DNA of 64,000 nt from the NCBI GenBank assembly GCA_041658725.1, contig JBAZZQ010000008.1, positions 1 through 64,000 on the forward strand. The letters run 5' to 3'. The notes beneath the pieces were generated by a model. That model worked only from the letters and a program-made list of their open reading frames with translations. It did no database searches and was not told where the DNA came from. Every line of letters begins with the position of its first letter. Position 1 is the first letter of the stretch. Source of the DNA: JBAZZQ01 sp041658725 (GTDB lineage Bacteria > Planctomycetota > Phycisphaerae > JAAYCJ01). Positions 58,997 through 64,000 of this stretch are shown piece after piece. The position numbers were made by a program, and so were the translations under genes.

Positions 58997-59959
58997 TTTC
59001 CTTTTTCCATTTCCACCGTATGCCTCAACTATAGTTTGGACGAGTCGATGACGAACGATATCCACTCCGGTGAGGCGAACCACGCCGATGCCCTTGACAC
59101 CACCGAGTTTCCTGACGGCATCGACCAGTCCGGACTGATCCGGGCGTTCCAGATCGACCTGCGTGTCGTCTCCGGTGACTACCATCTTAGAATGATGTCC
59201 AAGCCGCGTCAAGAACATGAGCATTTGGGAGGCGGTGGTGTTCTGAGCCTCATCCATGATAATCGCGGCATTATTCAGGGTTCTTCCTCGCATGTAGGCC
59301 AGTGGAATTACCTCGATCAAATCGTTCATCATAAAACGTTTGAGCTGATCGAACCCCATCATTTCTTGCATGGCATCGAAGAGAGGCCGCAGATACGGAT
59401 TCACTTTCGCCTGCAGATCGCCGGGAAGATAACCAAGTTTTTCTCCTGCCTCCACGGCGGGTCTGACCAGGACAATCCGTTTAATGACTCCTTGTTTAAG
59501 CGAGGAAACCGCCATCGCCACAGCGAGATAGGTTTTACCCGTTCCGGCGGGACCCAGACAAAAGACAAGATCGTTATTGGCGATGGACCGGATATACTCC
59601 GCCTGGCCGGGTGTTTTCGGGATAATTTTGACTCCCCTGGTAAAGACCTCGATCGTTTCTGTAACAATTTCCCCTTTGCCCTGCGATTTTTCCTCTTCAA
59701 TTGCAGGTTCCAGGGAGGCCAAGGCTTCGTGAACGTCGGCCACGTCCAACTGGTCGCTATCAAGAAGCATCTGCTGCATCCGCTCGATGACGGAGGCGGT
59801 CTTGCCCACCGCTTCGGCGCGACCACAGAGTTTTACCGAACTATCTCTCGCCACCACCTGAACGTCGAACATTTCCCGCAGGATCCGCAAATTTTTGTCA
59901 TTGGGTCCAAAAAGGGCTGTTCGATGGGCGTGGGGCTGTAATGTTATCGTTAAATCCAA
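58994..59959 (-). CDS. phoH: PhoH-family ATPase (YbeZ)
   Basis: A 321-residue P-loop ATPase/helicase-like protein, partner of YbeY. N-terminal KH-like part to about 85, Walker A LGPAGTGKTYLAVAM, Walker B AAIIMDEAQNTTASQM, and MVVTGDDTQVDLERPDQSGL with R in GVVRLTGVDIVRH. TTG 59959 is chosen because AGGAGAG lies 6-8 nt upstream; an in-frame ATG at 60007 overlaps cdsA by 31 nt. The stop codon is within a palindromic repeat. Confidence 0.93.
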   Translation of the reverse strand: MDLTITLQPHAHRTALFGPNDKNLRILREMFDVQVVARDSSVKLCGRAEAVGKTASVIERMQQMLLDSDQLDVADVHEALASLEPAIEEEKSQGKGEIVTETIEVFTRGVKIIPKTPGQAEYIRSIANNDLVFCLGPAGTGKTYLAVAMAVSSLKQGVIKRIVLVRPAVEAGEKLGYLPGDLQAKVNPYLRPLFDAMQEMMGFDQLKRFMMNDLIEVIPLAYMRGRTLNNAAIIMDEAQNTTASQMLMFLTRLGHHSKMVVTGDDTQVDLERPDQSGLVDAVRKLGGVKGIGVVRLTGVDIVRHRLVQTIVEAYGGNGKRK

Positions 59960-59976
59960 TTCGGACTCTCCTGCGT

Positions 59977-60867
59977 TTATAAAATGTATTTTAGCGCCAG
60001 ATACCATACAAATCCAGTCGGCAGGAGCGAATCGACCAGATCGAGCACTCCTCCGAACTCTGGAAGAAGACGGGCGGAATCTTTAACTTGGGCGTCGCGT
60101 TTAAGGAGCGATTCGGTCAAATCGCCGAGATGACCGATCACCGCGAACCCGATTCCGATTAAAATGAAATGAAAAACGCTCAAACCTGCCAGAACTGAAT
60201 GGTCTCGGAACAGAGGCGAAAGTCCCAGCCCGGTGGTGACCAGACTGGAAAAAATAATCGCGCCCAAAAGTCCCTCGACGGTTTTGCCCGGCGAGAGCCA
60301 GGGAATGAGCTTGTGTTTTCCCAAGGCCATTCCGGTGAAGTAGGCCCCGATGTCGGAACATTTGACCGCCGCGATCAGAAGGATAACGGGTCCTGGGCCG
60401 AACTGGGTACGAAGGGCGACAAAGTAAGACAGGAACAAACCCATGTAGATGAGAGCGAACAAAGACCAAGCCAGATTAGCGCCCGCCCCTTCGGTTTGCC
60501 GTCGCAGCATCTGACCGATGACAAAGAAGAAAAAGAAGGCGGCGATAAGAATTAATTCGTTCGGAGCGGCTTGCCAAACACTCAGGTAGGGTTGAATGGT
60601 CAACATGACCGATCCGACGATAATGAGTGGGGTCAGGGGTTTGGCCCCGGTTTGACGGGCCAGATAAATCGTCTCCAGGCTCCCAGCCAGTCCGAGCAGG
60701 GCGGCCAGAACCGTGACGATCAGGCCGTACCCAAGAAAAACCGTGGCCGTGGAGGGACTCCGCAGCATACGATAAAAAAAGAAAAAATCCAACGCCATCA
60801 GACCCGCCAGGATCAGGATCATCAGGCCGCCGAAGAGAACTCTCGTTTTTACGGATTTTTGTGCCAT
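59977..60867 (-). CDS. cdsA: Phosphatidate cytidylyltransferase
   Basis: A 296-residue polytopic enzyme making CDP-diacylglycerol from phosphatidate and CTP. The family block is GHLGDLTESLLKRDAQVKDS followed by FGGVLDLVDSLLPTGFVWYL, with WLSPGKTVEGLLGAI and VKCSDIGAYFTGMALG upstream. ATG 60867 gives family length; the frame is open to 61368 but that part overlaps the UroD-like gene. No Shine-Dalgarno is evident. It ends 17 nt from the phoH start; a UroD-like gene now separates it from uppS. Confidence 0.92.
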   Translation of the reverse strand: MAQKSVKTRVLFGGLMILILAGLMALDFFFFYRMLRSPSTATVFLGYGLIVTVLAALLGLAGSLETIYLARQTGAKPLTPLIIVGSVMLTIQPYLSVWQAAPNELILIAAFFFFFVIGQMLRRQTEGAGANLAWSLFALIYMGLFLSYFVALRTQFGPGPVILLIAAVKCSDIGAYFTGMALGKHKLIPWLSPGKTVEGLLGAIIFSSLVTTGLGLSPLFRDHSVLAGLSVFHFILIGIGFAVIGHLGDLTESLLKRDAQVKDSARLLPEFGGVLDLVDSLLPTGFVWYLALKYIL

Positions 60868-60903
60868 GATTGTTTTATCGGGAACTATTTTACTCGTTTG
60901 CGA

Positions 60904-60932
60904 TTGGAAATTAAAGACCTTAGTGGTTATAT
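60904..60932 (+). promoter_or_regulatory. Possible promoter of the UroD-like gene
   Basis: TTGGAA (60904-60909), 17 nt, TTATAT (60927-60932), in the divergent gap between cdsA and the UroD-like gene. Moderate match only. Confidence 0.4.
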
Positions 60933-60957
60933 ATACATTTTTAAAAAGGAACGTTCT

Positions 60958-62112
60958 ATGACTAATCGACAACGAGCCATGGCGATTCTTCGGTATCAGG
61001 CTTACGACCGTCTTGCGATCGTCAATTTTGGATATTGGCGAGAGACGCTGCAGAAATGGGCTGCCGAGGGACATTTGAGCGACGCGGAGGCCCTCTCGTG
61101 GGCTGACGGTAATCCGACAGATGCAGCCATTTCCCAGAAACTGGGTTTTGATTTCAACTGGTATAGCACCTTTACTCCCTGCATCAGTTTGAACCCGATT
61201 TTCGAATCCAGGGTGATTAAAGAATTTCCCGACGGTTCGCAGCATGTGCTTAATGGTGAGGGGGTGATCGTTCTTTCCAAACCGGGCGCGGGCTCGATCC
61301 CGGCGGAAATCCAACACACCCTGGTAGATCGTGCCTCTTGGGAAGAACATTATAAATGGCGATTTCAATTTTCCCCACAGCGGATCACAACCGCTTTGGT
61401 TCGCATCGGCGATACCATGATCCCCTTCGATCAGGGCGGACTAAAATTTCTTCAAACCGACGAGCGGGATTATCCCTACGGCCTCTTTTGCGGCAGCCTT
61501 TACGGCCAGATTCGTAATATTCTCGGGGTGGAAGGGTCGTGTTATTTGATGATGGACGACGAAGACCTATTCGATGAAATCATTAGAACGGTCGGGGAGT
61601 TGAGCTATCAGGTGGCTAAATTCGTTCTGGAATCAGGAGCGAAGTTCGATTTCGCTCATTTCTGGGAAGATATCTGCTTTAAAAACGGACCCCTGATCAC
61701 ACCGGGGGTTTTTGATGAAAAGGTCGGTCCGCACTACAAACGCATTACCGATCTTTTGAAAACCTACGGAATTGATATTGTTTCCCTGGACTGCGACGGC
61801 AAAATCGACGCCTTGATTCCCACCTGGTTCAACAACGGAGTGAACACCATGTTCCCGATCGAGGTCGGGACGTGGAACGCGAGCATCAAACCGTGGCGAG
61901 ACCTGTACGGCAAGAATCTACGCGGGGTCGGTGGTATGAATAAAACGGTGTTTGCCCGTGACCGGTCCACCGTCGATGAAGAAATTGAACGATTAAAACT
62001 CCTGGTCGAGCTGGGTGGTTTTATACCCTGCCCCGATCATCGAATCGCCCCCGACGCGAAATGGGATTTGGTTCGATATTATTGCGACCGGATGAGGAAG
62101 GTCTGCTGCTAA
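60958..62112 (+). CDS. UroD-like (PF01208/MtaA fold) protein, inserted between cdsA and uppS
   Basis: A 384-residue UroD-like barrel, fourth in the window. MTNRQRAMAILRYQAYDRLA is the family start; LQTDERDYPYGLFCGSLYGQ, FAHFWEDICFKNGPLITPGVF and YGIDIVSLDCDGKIDALIPT follow, with LDCDG where Zn-type relatives have HxCG. FIPCPDHRIAPDAKWDLVRY is the final block (Cys and His). AAAAAGGAACG precedes ATG 60958. It is on the opposite strand to the conserved uppS and cdsA. Confidence 0.85.
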   Translation: MTNRQRAMAILRYQAYDRLAIVNFGYWRETLQKWAAEGHLSDAEALSWADGNPTDAAISQKLGFDFNWYSTFTPCISLNPIFESRVIKEFPDGSQHVLNGEGVIVLSKPGAGSIPAEIQHTLVDRASWEEHYKWRFQFSPQRITTALVRIGDTMIPFDQGGLKFLQTDERDYPYGLFCGSLYGQIRNILGVEGSCYLMMDDEDLFDEIIRTVGELSYQVAKFVLESGAKFDFAHFWEDICFKNGPLITPGVFDEKVGPHYKRITDLLKTYGIDIVSLDCDGKIDALIPTWFNNGVNTMFPIEVGTWNASIKPWRDLYGKNLRGVGGMNKTVFARDRSTVDEEIERLKLLVELGGFIPCPDHRIAPDAKWDLVRYYCDRMRKVCC

Positions 62113-62139
62113 TACGCCAAAAACGCACACAATGTGTCT

Positions 62140-62898
62140 CTATAGCTTAGTGCTGATGGCGCCGAATTTTCTTTCCCGCTGGACGTAGTCCTGGATGGCA
62201 CGGTGAAGATGGTCTTCGGAAAAATCGGGCCAGCAGTCTTTTTCCACGTAGAACTCCGTGTAGGCCAACTGCCAGAGAAGGAAATTGCTCAATCGCCGCT
62301 CCCCGGCGGTGCGGATAATCAAATCCGGATCGGGCATGCCGGCTGTGTAGAGATGATCGCCGATCAACGTCTCGGTTACTTCTTCGCCCGAAAGTTCCTT
62401 TCGAGCGATTTTTTGGGCAATGACCTGCATTGCATCGGTGATTTCGACGCGGGAAGAATAATTTAACGCCAGGGAAAGGATCAGGCCTTTATTCCCGGCA
62501 GTGGCGGCCATGGTCTCGGTCAGCCGCTGCTGAACGGATTCGGGCAATCCGGTCATTCGGCCCAGGTGCCGAAGTTTGACCTCAAGGGACATCATTTCCG
62601 GCAATTCATGTGCCAGATATTCGGCGCAGAGCTGCATGAGAAATTCCACTTCCTCCCGCGGACGTTTCCAGTTTTCCATGCTAAAGGAATAGAGCGTGAG
62701 GTATCCGATTCCGAGTTTGGAGCATTCGGTGACCATCTTGCGCACGACTTTAGCGCCCTGCCGATGGCCTTCGATGCGAGGCAGATTTTTCCACTGGGCC
62801 CATCGGCCGTTACCGTCCATGATCATGGCGATATGTTTCGGCAACTGCTGAGGTTTTAACCCCAAAAGACTTTCGATGTCATGTAATATTACGGGCAT
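62140..62898 (-). CDS. uppS: Isoprenyl transferase (undecaprenyl diphosphate synthase)
   Basis: A 252-residue cis-prenyltransferase making the lipid carrier for cell-wall polymers. HIAMIMDGNGRWAQWKNLPR has the catalytic Asp and Arg; EGHRQGAKVVRKM, LTLYSFSMENWKRP and DLIIRTAGERRLSNFLLWQL (with AYTEFYVEKDCWPDF) are the signature regions. Length and motifs agree with UppS. The usual downstream partner cdsA lies beyond an oppositely oriented UroD-like gene. Confidence 0.95.
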   Translation of the reverse strand: MPVILHDIESLLGLKPQQLPKHIAMIMDGNGRWAQWKNLPRIEGHRQGAKVVRKMVTECSKLGIGYLTLYSFSMENWKRPREEVEFLMQLCAEYLAHELPEMMSLEVKLRHLGRMTGLPESVQQRLTETMAATAGNKGLILSLALNYSSRVEITDAMQVIAQKIARKELSGEEVTETLIGDHLYTAGMPDPDLIIRTAGERRLSNFLLWQLAYTEFYVEKDCWPDFSEDHLHRAIQDYVQRERKFGAISTKL

Positions 62899-62916
62899 TT
62901 TTGCTTTCCATTTTTT

Positions 62917-63431
62917 GAACCACAGAGATCACAGAGATCACAGAGAAAATCATAAGACATCTATACATAAATCATTCCGGCTTAATCCCCTTTATGTTAG
63001 AATAATCCGTTTGATTCCATCGACGAGCATTGGGACGTTAAAGTTAATCAATAGCCCAAGTTGTTTTCCCGTGGCTTTGAGATAGGAAAGCACTTGAGCG
63101 GAATGAATAGGGGCAAGTTCCTTTGTTGCCTTTATTTCAAGGATAAGAGCATCTTCGATTAAAAAATCCAACCGATGCTCTCCGACACATTCGTTTTTGT
63201 AATGGATTTTCACCGGTGCCTGACGGATAAAAGAAATTTCTTTCAATCGAAGTTCCACACATAGCGATTCTTCGTAAATGGTCTCTAAAAATCCCGGCCC
63301 AATTACTCGATGCACCTCAATAGCAGTGCTAATGACAGAATGAGAAAGGCTATTGAGACCATTACTGAAGGTATTTTGCCTATTATTCATAAACATTTCT
63401 TTCTCTGTGTTCTCTGCGATCTCTGTGGTTT
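62917..63431. mobile_element. GxxExxY gene bracketed by inverted CTCTGTG repeats
   Basis: Left repeat 62917-62949 (gaaccacagagatcacagag then atcacagagaaaa) and right repeat 63400-63431 (tttctctgtgttctctgcga then tctctgtggttt) are inverted and enclose a single gene in 515 bp. The layout resembles a compact transposable unit or a retron-like cassette; no target duplication was seen. Confidence 0.6.
62992..63390 (-). CDS. GxxExxY protein (PD-(D/E)XK nuclease-like)
   Basis: A 132-residue protein. AIEVHRVIGPGFLETIYEES gives the eponymous G-x-x-E-x-x-Y (GFLETIY). HRLDFLIEDALILEIKATKEL provides the D...E-x-K of a PD-(D/E)XK nuclease fold, and QVLSYLKATGKQLGLLINF is the closing helix-strand. Activity is not proven for the family. 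The start at 63390 is chosen over 63396 because the repeat's AGAAAG sits 8 nt upstream, so the repeat appears to carry its ribosome-binding site. Confidence 0.88.
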   Translation of the reverse strand: MNNRQNTFSNGLNSLSHSVISTAIEVHRVIGPGFLETIYEESLCVELRLKEISFIRQAPVKIHYKNECVGEHRLDFLIEDALILEIKATKELAPIHSAQVLSYLKATGKQLGLLINFNVPMLVDGIKRIILT

Positions 63432-63443
63432 AAACCTCTTTTA

Positions 63444-64000
63444 TTATATTTTTATCGCTACCGTTTGGTCGCGTTCCGGGCCTACGCTGGCCAATTTGAT
63501 CGGGCAATTCAGCAGTTCCTGAAGCCGGCGCAGATATTTGACCGCGCCGGTCGGTAATTGATTTTGCTCTTTGGCGGCGGTGATATCCTCGGTCCAGCCC
63601 GGAATCTCCTCATAGACAATCTCAACTTTTTCAAGAATATGGCTATCGGTGGGGAAAAAATCGAGGGGTTTTCCGTCCACTTTATATTGGACCGCGATCT
63701 TGATCGGGTCCAGTCCGCTTAATACGTCCAAAAGCATAACCGCCAGGGAATTGATTCCGCCGATCATGATGGAATATTTTACAGCCACGGCGTCGAACCA
63801 GCCGGTGCGTCTCGGTCGGCCGGTCGTCGTGCCGTATTCCTTGCCCCTAACGCGAATGCCTTCGCCGATGTCATTTTTCAATTCAGTGGGGAAAGGACCG
63901 GCTCCCACGCGGGTGGTGTAGGCTTTGATGATCCCGAGGTAGCTGTGGACCAGAGCGGCAGGTACGCCCGTGCCCGCTGAAAGTCCGCAGGGGCCGGAGT
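63444..64000 (-). CDS. purA: Adenylosuccinate synthetase, N-terminus beyond the window
   Basis: The C-terminal 185 residues of PurA, which joins IMP and aspartate with GTP in AMP synthesis. GLSAGTGVPAALVHSYLGII, KAYTTRVGAGPFPTEL (family KAYTTRVGxGPFPTE), GKEYGTTTGRPRRTGWFDAV (GxExGxxTGRxRRxGW) and the closing region to VGPERDQTVAIKI are seen. The frame continues to position 64000, so the gene is partial. It ends 13 nt past the repeat flanking GxxExxY. Confidence 0.95.
   Translation of the reverse strand, partial: SGPCGLSAGTGVPAALVHSYLGIIKAYTTRVGAGPFPTELKNDIGEGIRVRGKEYGTTTGRPRRTGWFDAVAVKYSIMIGGINSLAVMLLDVLSGLDPIKIAVQYKVDGKPLDFFPTDSHILEKVEIVYEEIPGWTEDITAAKEQNQLPTGAVKYLRRLQELLNCPIKLASVGPERDQTVAIKI

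Noticed and set aside
59036..59941. 301-codon plus-strand open frame
   Set aside because: Antisense to phoH with Walker motifs; no recognisable domain and no ribosome-binding site.

Overview
The window looks like chromosomal DNA of a Gram-negative, probably anaerobic or facultative member of the Planctomycetota (Phycisphaerae-like). This is inferred from a PEP-CTERM surface protein, a dockerin-like EF-hand tail on an RCC1 protein, an LpxL-type acyltransferase, several UroD-like (PF01208) proteins next to Gfo/Idh oxidoreductases and sugar isomerases, and many short palindromic intergenic repeats. No rRNA or marker phylogeny is available here, so the phylum is an inference.

Layout. 0-0.74 kb: DDE transposase running off the left edge. 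0.9-5.5 kb: paired membrane proteins, nitroreductase, DUF962 protein, GIY-YIG protein, PEP-CTERM protein, with repeats between. 6.0-7.8 kb: fabD-fabG. 7.9-22.7 kb: lipoproteins, a PilZ protein, a PLC-like protein, an alkaline phosphatase-superfamily protein, a cysC-nrnA pair (PAPS synthesis and PAP disposal), a WYL regulator, pdxB with a HEPN/MNT pair, a large secreted protein and a divergent LpxL-like acyltransferase. 22.9-26.7 kb: hybrid sensor kinase. 27-30 kb: a 148-bp inverted-repeat element, clpS, rnpA-yidD and an acetyltransferase. 30.8-32 kb: RCC1 protein made of exact 150-nt units.

32.1-55.2 kb is the accessory core: a carbohydrate-catabolism island. Operon A (DeoR regulator, class III aminotransferase, Gfo/Idh, FGGY kinase, AraA-like isomerase, class I aldolase, Gfo/Idh, two UroD-like proteins, amidohydrolase) has a near-consensus promoter overlapping or abutting a palindrome. 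Operon B (XRE-cupin regulator, DegT aminotransferase, hydroxypyruvate isomerase-like protein, MttB-like methyltransferase) also has its own promoter and operator-like site. Then follow a GH29 alpha-L-fucosidase, a phosphatase, an FucI-like isomerase and a CPBP protease, and a minus-strand pair of sugar isomerase/epimerase plus a third UroD-like protein. The simplest reading is uptake-independent breakdown of a fucose-like or modified (possibly O-methylated) sugar. No transporter and no corrinoid protein lies in the island.

55.5-64 kb: tRNA-CAU with a consensus promoter and an integrase remnant 12 nt beyond its 3' end, then a conserved core (ybeY, PgpH-type HD protein, phoH, cdsA, uppS, purA) interrupted by a fourth UroD-like gene on the opposite strand and by a GxxExxY gene bracketed by inverted repeats. 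At least eight families of short palindromic repeats occupy intergenic gaps. Several supply stop codons or C-termini to neighbouring genes.
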